A stretch of DNA of 64,000 nucleotides from Corynebacterium vitaeruminis DSM 20294 (GCF_000550805.1 NZ_CP004353.1:1550001-1614000), one strand, 5' to 3'. Positions 50,951 through 62,020 are shown, counted from the stretch's first letter. Program-made: numbers and translations. The notes: a model not told the origin generated them from the letters alone.

Positions 50951-52579
50951 TTAGTCCTCCTTCTTCTTCGGGGTCTTCTTTGGTGTGTCGTAGTGGCTTG
51001 CCGGGCGCAGGTACACCGCATCCGGGATGGCTGTGATATCAACAGTGCGCGAGTGAGCTGCTTGATCGGTCGGGGCTGCTGATGTGTTGTCGAAGGTGCG
51101 ATCGTTGCGGGCTATATCGCTTTGAATACGGGCGATAACCTGCATGTTTGGTGCGAGGTTATGGTCAAGAACTTGCTGGCAGGCAGGCTCTAAGGTGGTC
51201 TTGTTGTGCTTGTTGCCCAGCTTGACGAGTACGTTACGAGCCATGTGCAGTCCGCGAGGTACGGCTTTGGCATTGCGTTCCAAGATCATGGCGATGACCT
51301 TCATCGTCGCCGGCCCAAACGAGGAAGCCCGGGTAGAAAGCTCATCGCGGGTCAGCGGTTTCACCCCAGTAATCTCCTTGTCTGGGGTGTGCGCTGGGTC
51401 CGTGGAATAGCGGTACTTAAAGCCATGCATGCGGCTGTGTTCTGCAATCAGTTCGTCACCGTCGAAGATACTGACCAGGCTGTTGGTCAACCGTGCCCGC
51501 AGAGTCTTACCGATGTACTGGAAAGGTACGGAATAGTACTGGTAGTCGCAGCAAATGTGCCAGTTGCGATCGACTTTGACGTGGCGCCAGGATACTTCCG
51601 CAAATGGGGTGTCAGGAAGGTCGCGCATCATGGGCGCTTCATCGGCATCAAAAAGCTCACGCCGGGTCAGCCCATCTGGCCTGGGCATGTGCATGTTGAT
51701 GTCGTCGAGCCGCTCGGCGACAGCCTCATTAAGCTCATCGAGACTATAGAAGGTTACGCCGTCGAAGTAGCCAAGGATGCGCGTGTAGACGAGTTGGACG
51801 GCGCGTTCTACCGCTGATTTATCCCTAGGCTTCGCCGGTCGTGCTGGGACAATCAGGATGTCGTAGTAGTCAGCGAAGTCAGCGTAGCGCTGCTGAATAC
51901 GCCGGGCGGCTTTGCTCTTCACCGGCCGATAAGTAGCAGTCGGCGCGTTATCAGGCACGATAATGCCAGGGCGTTTGCCGAGGTACTCCAAGGCTTTCAC
52001 ATGACAGGCAATCCAGTTGTCCATCCTCTCATTAGCCGTTGCGGTCACAAACAACAGTGAAGAATACGGGCAGATGGCTACGAAGATGCTGGCTCTCATC
52101 CCGACGGTATCGGTGGCCTGATCGATGATGGAGACTTTGTCGCCTGCCCAGTCGACGTAGAGTTCTTGACCAGGATCATGTTCGATAACCGAAGTCATGC
52201 CGGTGGTGCGAATGTAGTCACGCAGGCGCTCGCAGAATTGGGAGTACTGGTATTTGGACTCGCCTTGGGTGGCCGGGGTGGCAATGTAGTCCATCCAGAG
52301 CTTATGACGAGTCAGGTGCTTGTTGTTCGCTAGGCGTTTGGCGATCTTTTCGAAATCCGGCTGGTCGTAGCGCTCACGTCGAGCCCCGCGATGATCGCTG
52401 AAGTGCCGGTCGAAGAACCCTGGATCCAGCTGAGCGAACGACTCTTTGGTGATTGCGAGGTCAGCAATCAGTGACTTGGCTTTGGCAATGTCTCGATTCG
52501 AGCATCCTAATGCTGCGGAGATGACAGCATAACTTGCCCCGTCCAAACACATTGCCATGATGTCCTTGAAGTTGGCCAT
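50951..52579 (-). CDS. istA: IS21-family transposase
   Basis: A 542-residue DDE transposase. An N-terminal HTH (YAVISAALGCSNRDIAKAK, about 15-33) is followed by the catalytic core: Asp in LYVDWAGDKV, Asp in IIVPDNAPTAT and Glu in KPRDKSAVERAVQ. AAGGAGGG lies 5 nt before the ATG at 52577-52579, so the longer frame to 52642 is not the start. No frameshifts are visible, so the element may still be mobile. Confidence 0.95.
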   Translation of the reverse strand: MANFKDIMAMCLDGASYAVISAALGCSNRDIAKAKSLIADLAITKESFAQLDPGFFDRHFSDHRGARRERYDQPDFEKIAKRLANNKHLTRHKLWMDYIATPATQGESKYQYSQFCERLRDYIRTTGMTSVIEHDPGQELYVDWAGDKVSIIDQATDTVGMRASIFVAICPYSSLLFVTATANERMDNWIACHVKALEYLGKRPGIIVPDNAPTATYRPVKSKAARRIQQRYADFADYYDILIVPARPAKPRDKSAVERAVQLVYTRILGYFDGVTFYSLDELNEAVAERLDDINMHMPRPDGLTRRELFDADEAPMMRDLPDTPFAEVSWRHVKVDRNWHICCDYQYYSVPFQYIGKTLRARLTNSLVSIFDGDELIAEHSRMHGFKYRYSTDPAHTPDKEITGVKPLTRDELSTRASSFGPATMKVIAMILERNAKAVPRGLHMARNVLVKLGNKHNKTTLEPACQQVLDHNLAPNMQVIARIQSDIARNDRTFDNTSAAPTDQAAHSRTVDITAIPDAVYLRPASHYDTPKKTPKKKED

Positions 52580-52741
52580 GAAGGCCCTCCTTGAGGTCAT
52601 AAAGAGGTGATGACACGTCGGCACAGATTGTGCCAACGCCACCTATACAATGACCGGAAAAGAAGGCCCCTACCACCTAGTCGGAAACTCCCTACCAACT
52701 ACGCGGAATACCCCTACCAACTACACCGAAACGGCAGAGGC

Positions 52742-53840
52742 ACGCACATTGCCCCCGAAACACTGAAAAACAACGTTGCTCAAGCTATGCCGAACATGGA
52801 TGGGTCGAGATGTTTCCGACGGCGCCCCAACACCTACAAGCAGTCTAAGTGCGAACTCGCTGACAGCATCTGAGGGACACTACCCGGCGACCGCTGCTAC
52901 GACCATCATGATCGACGCCTGGAACTCACAGCTGATCCACGGGAGACCATGGATGGACGGCACCTCCATTGCCGGGTCGTCTGCTAGAGAGCACATGGTG
53001 AGGCTGTTCTCCGCCTACAACTACGCGATCAAAAGCGGTATCCTATAACGCAACCCCGTCAAGGTGCCGGCAAAAAGTAGTCAAGCGATCCGGGAGAAGG
53101 ACATTCCCACAGTCGACGATGTACGGCGAATCGTGTCGCTCATCAACACCGGTAGAGCCTCCTATGAGGCATACTCAGCTCGGCGTGGGAAGCAGAAATA
53201 GGTAACACACTGCACGACTCCGCAGCCGGTTCTGGCCTCTATGGTGTCCGCAGCAGTAGGGACGGGGATGCGCAACTCTGAGCTATGCGGGCTCATCGTC
53301 TCAGATGTTGATCTAAACGGGCAGGTCATTCACGTCACACAGCAGCTGCATCGGGACGGGAAACACCGGATTTAGCCGAAGACTCAGACGTCGGTGCGTG
53401 ATGTTCCGATTGCTGATGACTTGGTGCGTGTGCTTTTGCCGCTGGTGGAGGGGAAGGGTGTCAGTGACGGTGGAAAAGTAGCCCATCCGAGAAGAATTGG
53501 ATGGGTGATTTCCATGGATGATTGGGTGTTTCAGACGTCTCGGGGTACTCCGTATCCTGCTGCGACGTCGAATGCGGAGGTGCGTCGTGCGGCGAGGCAT
53601 CTTGGCATGCCGTGGATTTTCCACGACTCTAAACATTCCAATGCGTCTTAGTTGATTCTGTATTGGGTGCCAGTGAATGTCAGGCAAAGGATTTTGGTGT
53701 ATTCGTCGGCGTCGGTGACGTTAGATGTTTATGCGCATATTTGGCCTGCTTCGGATGATGTGACGCGGGCGGCTATTGGTGGGGTGGTGAGTTCTTGCGG
53801 GATTTTTGCGGGATTTGTTCCTCTTAAAAGGGCGGTTTAG
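52742..53840 (+). pseudogene. Tyrosine integrase, C-terminal fragment
   Basis: Continues the integrase after the IS21 element through several stops and frame changes (for example after SAYNYAIKSGIL at 53047 and after GKHRI near 53372). The catalytic box I Arg survives (GTGMRNSELCGL). Box II reads HDSKHSNAS, so the Arg of HxxR is Lys, and the usual GHSS reads VYSS. The Tyr is present in LDVYAHIWP. It cannot make a functional recombinase. Confidence 0.85.
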
Positions 53841-53858
53841 CTGTGTTTATGCAGGTCA

Positions 53859-53882
53859 GTTTAGGCCAGCTCCACGATCTCC
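53859..53882. repeat. Right attachment-site repeat within the ABC-F gene end
   Basis: GTTTAGGCCAGCTCCACGAT followed by CTCC; contains the stop codon and last six codons of the ABC-F gene. Confidence 0.8.
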
Positions 53883-55492
53883 ATATACGAGTCGTTCCAC
53901 AGGTCCTCGTCGCCATCGGGCAGCACGATGACGCGCTCGGGCTCGAGCGCGCGCACGGCGCCGGGATCGTGGGTGACGAGCACGACGGCTCCCTTGTAGG
54001 TGTGCAGGGCCTGGAGGACCTGCTCGCGGGAGACAGGGTCCAAGTTGTTCGTGGGCTCGTCGAGAAGCAGGACGTTGGCGCGGGAGGAGACGAGCGCGGC
54101 GAGCGCGAGGCGGGTCTTCTCACCGCCGGAGAGGGTGCCAGCGGGCTGGTCGAGCTGCTCGCCGGAGAACATGAACGCGCCGAGCAGTCCACGCAGGTCC
54201 TGCTCGCCCGCCTCGGGGCAGGCCTCGATGGTGTTCTCCCACACCGTCTTGTTCGGGTCGATGGTGTCGTGTTCCTGGGCGAAGTAACCGATCTTCAGGC
54301 CGTGGCCGGTGACGATGCCGCCCTCGCCGTCGGTGCGCTCCACGCCAGCGAGAAGCTTGAGCAACGTGGTCTTGCCCGCGCCGTTGAAGCCGAGCACCAC
54401 CACGCGCGAACCCTTGTCCACGGCTAGGTCCACGCCCGCGAAGACCTCGAGCGAGCCGTACATCTTGGTCAGGCCCTTGGCGAATAGCGGGGTCTTGCCA
54501 CAGGGGGCGGGCTCGGGGAAGGTGATGTGGGCGACGTGGTCGGCCACGCGCACCTCGTCGAGGCTATTCATCATGCGGTCGGCGCGCGCGATCATCTGCT
54601 TCGCCGCGGCCGCCTTCGTGGCCTTGGCGCCGAGGCGGGCGGCCTGCTTGCGCAGGGCGTCGGCCTTCTTCTCGGCGTTGGCACGCTCGCGGCGGCGGCG
54701 GGCCTCGTCGGTGGCGCGAGCGTCCTTGTACTTGGCAAAGCCCATGTTGTACACGTCGGCCTCGGCGCGCACGGCGTCGAGGAACCAGACTTTGTTGCAC
54801 ACGGCGTCGAGAAGCTCGACGTCGTGGGAGATCATGATGAGGCCGCCCTCGTGCTTCTTGAGGAAGTCGCGCAGCCACGTGATCGAGTCGGCGTCGAGGT
54901 GGTTCGTCGGCTCGTCGAGCAGCAGGGTCGTCTGCGACTTGCCGGAACCGGCCGAGGCGGCGAACAGGATCTGCGCGAGCTCCACGCGGCGGCGCTGGCC
55001 ACCGGAGAGGGTCTTCAGCGGCTGGTCGAGGATGCGCTCGGGAAGGCCCAGGTTGTCGCAGATCTGAGCACACTCGCTCGCGGCCTCGTATCCGCCAAGC
55101 TGGTGGTAGCGCTCCTCCAGGCGGGAGTACTTCTTGATCGCCTGGTTGCGCTTGCGCTCGTCCTCGGTGGTCTCCATAATCTCCTGCTGGCGCTCCATAT
55201 TGCGCATGATGGAGTCCAGGCCGCGGGCAGAAAGCACGCGATCGCGCGCGGACTGCTCGATGTTGCCCTCGCGGGAGTCCTGCGGCAGGTAGCCGATGTC
55301 GCCGGAGCGGGTCACGGATCCGCCGTAGGGCTCGGTCTCCCCCGCCAGGATGCGCATGGTCGTGGTCTTGCCCGCGCCGTTTCGACCAACGAGCCCGATG
55401 CGGTCGCCCGGCTGCACGCGAAGGTGCTGGCCAGGGGCATTAAGCAGGGTTCGGGCGCCGACGCGCACTTCAAAGTCGTTGGTCACAATCAC
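53861..55492 (-). CDS. ABC-F family ATPase
   Basis: A 543-residue soluble twin-ABC protein that acts on ribosomes rather than transport. Two Walker A motifs, GRNGAGKTTT (about residue 37) and GFNGAGKTTL (about 355), two signature motifs LSGGQRRRVELA and LSGGEKTRLALA, and LLLDEPTNHLD/LLLDEPTNNLD; an ABC-F linker rich in Arg, Lys and Ala lies between. Homologous to Rv1473, which also neighbours the suf cluster. The start is a GTG (MIVTNDFEVRVG). Its 3' end is the attachment site of the adjacent element, which restores the coding end. Confidence 0.93.
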   Translation of the reverse strand: MIVTNDFEVRVGARTLLNAPGQHLRVQPGDRIGLVGRNGAGKTTTMRILAGETEPYGGSVTRSGDIGYLPQDSREGNIEQSARDRVLSARGLDSIMRNMERQQEIMETTEDERKRNQAIKKYSRLEERYHQLGGYEAASECAQICDNLGLPERILDQPLKTLSGGQRRRVELAQILFAASAGSGKSQTTLLLDEPTNHLDADSITWLRDFLKKHEGGLIMISHDVELLDAVCNKVWFLDAVRAEADVYNMGFAKYKDARATDEARRRRERANAEKKADALRKQAARLGAKATKAAAAKQMIARADRMMNSLDEVRVADHVAHITFPEPAPCGKTPLFAKGLTKMYGSLEVFAGVDLAVDKGSRVVVLGFNGAGKTTLLKLLAGVERTDGEGGIVTGHGLKIGYFAQEHDTIDPNKTVWENTIEACPEAGEQDLRGLLGAFMFSGEQLDQPAGTLSGGEKTRLALAALVSSRANVLLLDEPTNNLDPVSREQVLQALHTYKGAVVLVTHDPGAVRALEPERVIVLPDGDEDLWNDSYMEIVELA

Positions 55493-55517
55493 GAAGAGCC
55501 AGCTTAGCAGATAGGAA

Positions 55518-55572
55518 TTTTCGCTTATCGACGCCCAAAGGTTCCTAGCCGATAGGCGTCGAGAAGCGAAAA
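55518..55572 (-). terminator. suf operon terminator made of two inverted dispersed-repeat copies
   Basis: TTTTCGCTTATCGACGCC (55518-55535) pairs with GGCGTCGAGAAGCGAAAA (55555-55572), 17 of 18 bp, loop of 19 nt. Both arms are copies of the dispersed repeat. The arms end in A/T runs, giving a terminator on either strand. Confidence 0.88.
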
Positions 55573-55573
55573 A

Positions 55574-56017
55574 CTAGACGGAGAAGCCGATCGCGCGGAG
55601 CATCTCGCGGCCCTCTTCGGAGATCATGTGCGGGCCCCACGGCGGCATCCATACCCAGTTGATGGTGAGCTTCTCCGCGATGCCGTTGCCGACGACGGCG
55701 GTCTGCGCCTGGTCCTCGAGGACGTCGGTGAGCGGGCAGGCGGGCGAGGTCAGTGTCATGGAGATTTGCGCCTCGTTGCCGTTTTCCATCCAGATGTCGT
55801 AGACGAGGCCCAGGTCGACGACGTTGATCCCCAGCTCGGGGTCGATGACGTCGCGCATGTACTCCTCGACCTCGGCGGCCTTCGCGATGTCCGCATCCGT
55901 CTGCGGCGGGCGCTCGGGCAGGCCGGCGTCGGCGAGCGAGGACTCGACCGCGGTGCTGTCGGCAGCGGCGGGCTCGGTTGCGCCCTGACCTTCTACCGGG
56001 GTGTTTTCTTCACTCAT
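55574..56017 (-). CDS. sufT: SufT-type iron-sulfur assembly protein (MIP18/DUF59)
   Basis: A 147-residue protein with an acidic, disordered N-terminus (about 50 residues) and a DUF59 domain: VEEYMRDVIDPELGINVVDLGLVY (about 55-78) and TLTSPACPLTDVL with the conserved Cys. It takes part in Fe-S maturation. Its ATG overlaps the sufU stop (ATGA). Last gene of the suf operon, ending at the repeat-derived terminator. Confidence 0.92.
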   Translation of the reverse strand: MSEENTPVEGQGATEPAAADSTAVESSLADAGLPERPPQTDADIAKAAEVEEYMRDVIDPELGINVVDLGLVYDIWMENGNEAQISMTLTSPACPLTDVLEDQAQTAVVGNGIAEKLTINWVWMPPWGPHMISEEGREMLRAIGFSV

Positions 56018-56460
56018 TTTTCCTCCAATGCTTCTGCCGTCGCCGCCTGGAAGGCCTTCCAGCCAAGCAGCGCACACTTCACGCGGGCGGGGTACTTGGC
56101 AACGCCCGAGAAAGCGATGCCGTCGCCGATCAGATCCTCGTCGCCCTCGTACTTGCCGCGGGAGGTGATCATCTTCTCGAAGTCCTCGAGCTTGGCCATC
56201 GCGTCCTCGACCTTGAGGCCGATGACCTCTTCGGCCATCACCGAGGTCGACGCCTGGCTGATCGAGCAGCCCTCGGCTTCGTAGGACACGTCCTCGACGG
56301 TGGATCCGTCGCCGGACAGCTTCACGCGCAGGGTCAGCTCGTCGCCGCAGGACGGGTTGACGTGGTGGACCTCGCAGTCGTGAGGCTCGCGCAGGCCCGC
56401 GTGCTGCGGGTTCTTGTAGTGATCGAGGATCACTTCCTGGTACATGGACTCCATGTTCAT
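56014..56460 (-). CDS. sufU: SufU zinc-dependent sulfurtransferase
   Basis: A 148-residue partner that takes sulfur from SufS. Zinc/sulfur ligands are in NPSCGDELT (Cys and Asp, about residue 38), EGCSISQAS and VKCALLGW. It starts 3 bp after sufS and overlaps sufT by 4 bp. Confidence 0.95.
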   Translation of the reverse strand: MNMESMYQEVILDHYKNPQHAGLREPHDCEVHHVNPSCGDELTLRVKLSGDGSTVEDVSYEAEGCSISQASTSVMAEEVIGLKVEDAMAKLEDFEKMITSRGKYEGDEDLIGDGIAFSGVAKYPARVKCALLGWKAFQAATAEALEEK

Positions 56461-56463
56461 GGG

Positions 56464-57822
<1,359 letters not shown>

Positions 57823-58581
57823 TTACTTCAGGAAGCGGTCGTAGCCGTGGGCCTCAAGCTCGTCGGCCAGCTCCGGGCCGCCCGAGGTGATGATGTGGCC
57901 GTTGGCGAAAACGTGAACGAAGTCGGGCTCGACGTAGTTCAGGATGCGCTTGTAGTGCGTGATCATGAGGATGCCGCCGTCGTTGTTCTCCTGGTAGCGG
58001 TTGATGCCCTCGGAGACGATGCGCAGGGCGTCGACGTCGAGGCCGGAGTCGGTCTCGTCCATGACCGCGAACTTGGGCTTGAGCAGCTCGAGCTGGAGGA
58101 CCTCGTGGCGCTTCTTCTCGCCGCCGGAGAAGCCCTCGTTCACCGAGCGCTCGCCGAAGGCCTTGTCGATGGACAGCGCGTCCTGGGCCCCGCGGACCTC
58201 CTTGATCCAATCGCGCAGCTTCGGGGCCTCGCCGCGGACGGCGGTGGCGGCGGAGCGCAGGAAGTTGGACATGGACACGCCGGGGATCTCGGTCGGGTAC
58301 TGCATGGCCAGGAAGAGGCCAGCGCGGGCGCGCTCGTCGACCTCGAGCTCCAGGATGTTGACACCGTCCAAGAGCACCTCGCCCTCGGTCACCTCGTAGC
58401 GCGGGTGGCCGGCCAGGGTGTAGGCGAGGGTGGACTTGCCGGAGCCGTTGGGTCCCATGATGGCGTGAGTCTCGCCGGACTTGATGGTCAGGTTCACGCC
58501 CTTGAGGATCTCCTTGGGGGCGGCGTTCTCATCTGTGGGGATGACCTGTGCGTGCAGGTTGCGGATTTCAAGAGTGCTCAT
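57823..58581 (-). CDS. sufC: Fe-S scaffold ATPase SufC
   Basis: A 252-residue ABC-type ATPase of the SufBCD scaffold. Walker A GPNGSGKSTLAYTL (about 42-55), signature FSGGEKKRHEVLQ and Walker B AVMDETDSGLD. Length is usual. It works in the cytosol and drives conformational change of SufB-SufD. Confidence 0.97.
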   Translation of the reverse strand: MSTLEIRNLHAQVIPTDENAAPKEILKGVNLTIKSGETHAIMGPNGSGKSTLAYTLAGHPRYEVTEGEVLLDGVNILELEVDERARAGLFLAMQYPTEIPGVSMSNFLRSAATAVRGEAPKLRDWIKEVRGAQDALSIDKAFGERSVNEGFSGGEKKRHEVLQLELLKPKFAVMDETDSGLDVDALRIVSEGINRYQENNDGGILMITHYKRILNYVEPDFVHVFANGHIITSGGPELADELEAHGYDRFLK

Positions 58582-58607
58582 GAAAGTACTTTCGGGTTCG
58601 TAGCTTT

Positions 58608-59798
58608 TTAGTTAGTTGCCTGCTGCGCACGCAGGGTTTCCAGTTCGGCGCTGACTCGGTTCTCCAGCTCCTCGCGGATGGACTCCACGGGGATGCGGCC
58701 GATGACCTCGGAGAAGAAGCCGCGGACGATGAGGCGGCGGGCCTCCTCTGGCGGGATGCCGCGCGACATGAGGTAGAACTCCTGCTCGTCGTCGAAGCGC
58801 CCGACGGTGGCCGCGTGGCCTGCGCCGACGATCTCGCCGGTCTCGATCTCGAGGTTCGGGACCGCGTCCGCGCGGGCGCCCTCGGTGAGCACGAGATTGC
58901 GGTTGGCCTCGTAGGTGTCGGTGCCCTGCGCGTCGTGGCGGATGAGCACGTCGCCGACCCACACGGTGTGGGCGTCGGGCTTGTCGGAGCCGGGGATGGC
59001 CTGCAGCGCACCCTTGTAGAGCACGTTGGAGCGGCAGTTCGGGACCGAGTGGTCCACGAGCAGGCGCTGCTCGAAGAACTGGCCGTCGTCGGCGAAGTAG
59101 ACGCCGAGCAGCTCCGCGTCGCCGCCGGGGGCGGTGAACTGCACGCGGGGCACGAGGCGGACGATCTCGCCGCCGAAGACGGCGGTGGTGTGGCGCAGCG
59201 TGGCGTCGCGACCGAGCACGGCCTGCTGGCCCGAAAGGTGGACCGCGTCGTCCGCCCAGGAGGCGTCCACGATCACGGTGAGCTTGGCGTTGTGGCCGAT
59301 CACGAACTCGACGTTGTCCGCGTGGGTGCCGGAGCCGGTGTAACGCAGGTCGACCACGGCGTCCGCCCCGGCCTCGACCTCAATAACGAGGTGGCCGAAG
59401 GAGGTAACCCCCTCGCCCCTGCCCTTGACGCTGACGAGGACGGGCTCGGCGTTGACGCTGTCCTTGGCGAAGCTCACGAAGCGCGCCGCCTGGGCGGCGG
59501 TGAAGGCTTGGGCCCCGACGCGGTCGATCGGCGCGCCGGTGCGGCCGACGCGCGGGTCATCGAGCGGGAGCACGTCGGTGGTGACTCCCTGGGCCCCCTC
59601 CGGGACGGTGATCGTCACGTCCGGCGTGGTGGCCGGGGCGAAGGAGCCGTCGCCGAGGCCGCGCAGGCGGCGAAGCGGCATGAAGCGCCAGACCTCGTCC
59701 TTGAAGTGCGGCTCCGCGAAGTCGGCGACATCGAAGGAGCGGAAGAGGTCACCCTTGGTGTTGTGAACGGTCGAGTTCTGCTTGAGTGCGGAGGTCAT
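58608..59798 (-). CDS. sufD: Fe-S scaffold protein SufD
   Basis: A 396-residue beta-helix scaffold subunit; the C-terminal region with HAATVGRFDDEQEFYLMSRGIPPEEARRLIV in pattern is diagnostic. Pairs with SufB and SufC. It starts 3 bp after the sufB stop; the gap to sufC is 26 bp. Confidence 0.96.
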   Translation of the reverse strand: MTSALKQNSTVHNTKGDLFRSFDVADFAEPHFKDEVWRFMPLRRLRGLGDGSFAPATTPDVTITVPEGAQGVTTDVLPLDDPRVGRTGAPIDRVGAQAFTAAQAARFVSFAKDSVNAEPVLVSVKGRGEGVTSFGHLVIEVEAGADAVVDLRYTGSGTHADNVEFVIGHNAKLTVIVDASWADDAVHLSGQQAVLGRDATLRHTTAVFGGEIVRLVPRVQFTAPGGDAELLGVYFADDGQFFEQRLLVDHSVPNCRSNVLYKGALQAIPGSDKPDAHTVWVGDVLIRHDAQGTDTYEANRNLVLTEGARADAVPNLEIETGEIVGAGHAATVGRFDDEQEFYLMSRGIPPEEARRLIVRGFFSEVIGRIPVESIREELENRVSAELETLRAQQATN

Positions 59799-59801
59799 TG
59801 G

Positions 59802-61256
59802 TTAACCCACCGATCCTTCCATCTGCAGTTCAATGAGGCGGTTGAGCTCGAGGGCGTACTCCATCGGGAGCTCCTTGGCGATTGGCTCGACGAAGCCGCG
59901 GACGATCATGGCCATGGCCTCGTCGCCGGCGATTCCTCGCGACTGCAGATAGAACAGCTGCTCCTCCGACACCTGCGAGACGGTGGCCTCGTGGCCAAGC
60001 GACACGTGGTCGTTGCGGATGTCGTTGTAGGGGTAGGTGTCCGAGCGGGAGATGTTGTCCACCAGCAGGGCGTCGCACTCGACGTTGGCCGTGGAGTGGT
60101 GGGCGTTGTTCATCACCTTCACTTGGCCGCGGTAGGCGGCGCGGCCACCGCCGCGGGCGACGGACTTGGACACGATGCTCGAAGACGTGTGCGGCGCCAT
60201 GTGCAGCATCTTCGAACCGGTGTCCTGCACCTGGCCCTCGCCGGCGAACGCGAGGGAGAGCACATCACCCTTGGCGTGCTCGCCGACCAGCCAGCACGAC
60301 GGGTACTTCATGGTGACCTTGGAGCCGATGTTGCCGTCGACCCACTCCATGGTGCCGCCCTCTTCCACCTTGGCGCGCTGGGTGACCAGGTTGTAGACGT
60401 TGGTCGACCAGTTCTGGATGGTGGTGTAGCGGCAGCGGCCGCCCTTCTTCACGACGATCTCGATGACGCCCGTGTGCAGGGAGTCGGAGTTGTAGATCGG
60501 CGCGGTGCACCCCTCGACGTAGTGGACGTAGGCGTCCTCCTCGACGATGATGAGCGTGCGCTCGAACTGACCCATGTTCTCCGTGTTGATGCGGAAGTAG
60601 GCCTGCAGCGGGATGTCCACGTGGACGCCCTTCGGAACGTACACGAAGGAGCCGCCCGACCAGCAGGCGTTGTTGAGCGCGGAGAACTTGTTGTCGCCAG
60701 CCGGAATGACGGTGCCGAAGTACTCCTGGAGGATCTCCGGGTACTGCTGGACCGCGGTGTCGGTGTCGACGAAGATCACGCCCTGGGCCTCGAGGTCCTC
60801 GCGGATCTTGTGGTAGACCACCTCGGACTCGTACTGGGCGGCCACGCCGGAGACGAGGCGCTTCTTCTCCGCCTCCGGAATGCCCAGCCTGTCGTAGGTG
60901 TTCTTGATGTCCTCGGGCAGGTCGTCCCACGTGGTCGCCTGCTTCTCCGTGGAGCGCACGAAGTACTTGATGTTGTCGAAGTCGATGGCGGAGAGGTCCG
61001 GACCCCACGTCGGCACGGGCTTCTTATTGAATACCCGAAGAGCCTTCAGGCGGGATTCGAGCATCCATTCCGGCTCGTTCTTCTTGGCCGAGATGTCGCG
61101 AACGACGTCCTCGCTGAGGCCGCGGTGGGCTGCCTGTCCAGCGGTATCAGAGTCATGCCAGCCGTATTCGTACGCGCCGATGGACTGGATGATCTCGTCG
61201 TCGGTTGCGGGTCCAGAAGGTGCAGCGACACCGGGATTACTCGTCGCCTGAGTCAT
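59802..61256 (-). CDS. sufB: Fe-S scaffold protein SufB
   Basis: A 484-residue scaffold subunit on which the cluster is built. Typical blocks are [33 protein letters not shown] and [14 protein letters not shown]. It is uninterrupted; no intein, unlike M. tuberculosis SufB. The start overlaps the sufR coding end by 20 bp, so repressor and scaffold are coupled. Confidence 0.97.
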   Translation of the reverse strand: MTQATSNPGVAAPSGPATDDEIIQSIGAYEYGWHDSDTAGQAAHRGLSEDVVRDISAKKNEPEWMLESRLKALRVFNKKPVPTWGPDLSAIDFDNIKYFVRSTEKQATTWDDLPEDIKNTYDRLGIPEAEKKRLVSGVAAQYESEVVYHKIREDLEAQGVIFVDTDTAVQQYPEILQEYFGTVIPAGDNKFSALNNACWSGGSFVYVPKGVHVDIPLQAYFRINTENMGQFERTLIIVEEDAYVHYVEGCTAPIYNSDSLHTGVIEIVVKKGGRCRYTTIQNWSTNVYNLVTQRAKVEEGGTMEWVDGNIGSKVTMKYPSCWLVGEHAKGDVLSLAFAGEGQVQDTGSKMLHMAPHTSSSIVSKSVARGGGRAAYRGQVKVMNNAHHSTANVECDALLVDNISRSDTYPYNDIRNDHVSLGHEATVSQVSEEQLFYLQSRGIAGDEAMAMIVRGFVEPIAKELPMEYALELNRLIELQMEGSVG

Positions 61257-61974
61257 GAACCGCTCCTTTCTTCGGGAGGTGTGGGTGAGTTTTCACTATC
61301 GAGGTGATGGGGATGTTCGTCGTGCAGATGCCGTGCCCGTCCGCGATCGAGGCCAACGGCTGGACGTGGTGGCCCAGCAGGCTGGCGATGACCTCGTGTT
61401 CCGCCTCGCAGAGCTCGGGGAACTCCGCCGCCACGCCCGCGATCGGGCAGTGGTGCTGGCAGATCTGGACGCCCTGACCGGCATTGGTGACGGTGGCCGC
61501 GTAACCGTTCTTGCTGAACGCGTCTACCACCGCCTGCGCCGCCTTTTCCAGGGACTCTGCATCCTCGTCGCTTGGGGTCTCCACTCCGGACACGATGTCG
61601 GCGGCGCGCTTGCGGGCAAACGCCATGACTGCCTCGTCCCCGCCGGTCTCCCGGAGGGTGGACAGCGCCTGCGCCGCCAGCGAGTCGTAGTTGTGGCCGA
61701 ACTGGCCGCGACCGTGCTCGGTGAGCCGGAAGGATTTGGCCGGTCGACCCCGGGAGCGGTCCCCCGCCGACCTGCGGGCGGGCGCGATCTCCGCGCTGCC
61801 CTCATCGACGAGGTTGTCGAGGTGCCTGCGAATTCCGGTGGCGGAAAGACCCAGGATGTGCCCGAGCTCCGTGGCTGACAGCGCGCCCTTCTGGAGCAGC
61901 AGCTCCATGATCTGCCTGCGGGTTTCGCCGTCGGTGGACCGGGTATCGCTCAAGCCGTGATGCGTCTGGGACAT
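61237..61974 (-). CDS. sufR: SufR, iron-sulfur-sensing repressor of the suf operon
   Basis: A 245-residue DNA-binding protein. The N-terminal winged HTH is seen at [20 protein letters not shown] and [13 protein letters not shown] (about 15-50); the C-terminal cluster ligands are in CQHHCPIAG and ELCEAEH. SufR with a [4Fe-4S] cluster represses the operon. AGGAGG lies about 10 nt before the ATG at 61972-61974; longer in-frame starts would place the RBS inside the gene. A palindrome at 62021-62032 may be its operator. Confidence 0.93.
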   Translation of the reverse strand: MSQTHHGLSDTRSTDGETRRQIMELLLQKGALSATELGHILGLSATGIRRHLDNLVDEGSAEIAPARRSAGDRSRGRPAKSFRLTEHGRGQFGHNYDSLAAQALSTLRETGGDEAVMAFARKRAADIVSGVETPSDEDAESLEKAAQAVVDAFSKNGYAATVTNAGQGVQICQHHCPIAGVAAEFPELCEAEHEVIASLLGHHVQPLASIADGHGICTTNIPITSIVKTHPHLPKKGAVHDSGDE

Positions 61975-62020
61975 GTGGGTTCTCACCTCCTGCATTACTA
62001 CAGTCCTTACACCTTTAGAC

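Larger units (their letters stand above)
50054..52736 (-). mobile_element. IS21-family insertion sequence, complete
   Basis: 2683 bp with ends TGC...GCA. Each end carries three copies of a GTTGGTAGGG-like unit: 50069-50078, 50091-50100, 50116-50124 on the left and, inverted, 52712-52721, 52690-52699, 52668-52676 on the right, the layout expected for IS21 transposase binding sites. It encodes IstA and IstB, both intact, and is flanked by GAGGC duplications. Confidence 0.92.
48734..53882. mobile_element. Decayed integrative element at the 3' end of the ABC-F gene
   Basis: Bounded by imperfect 24-bp direct repeats (48734-48757 and 53859-53882; 22 of 24 identical). The right repeat is the last seven codons and stop of the ABC-F gene. 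Inside are a tyrosine integrase pseudogene pointing at the right repeat, small phage-like genes and an IS21 element. The integrase-next-to-att layout is that of a site-specific integrative element; no replication, capsid or transfer genes remain. Confidence 0.8.

Noticed and set aside
50101..52740. CRISPR-like repeats (GTTGGTAGGG units)
   Set aside because: The units are short, occur three per end in inverted orientation at the IS21 termini, and lack regular spacers.
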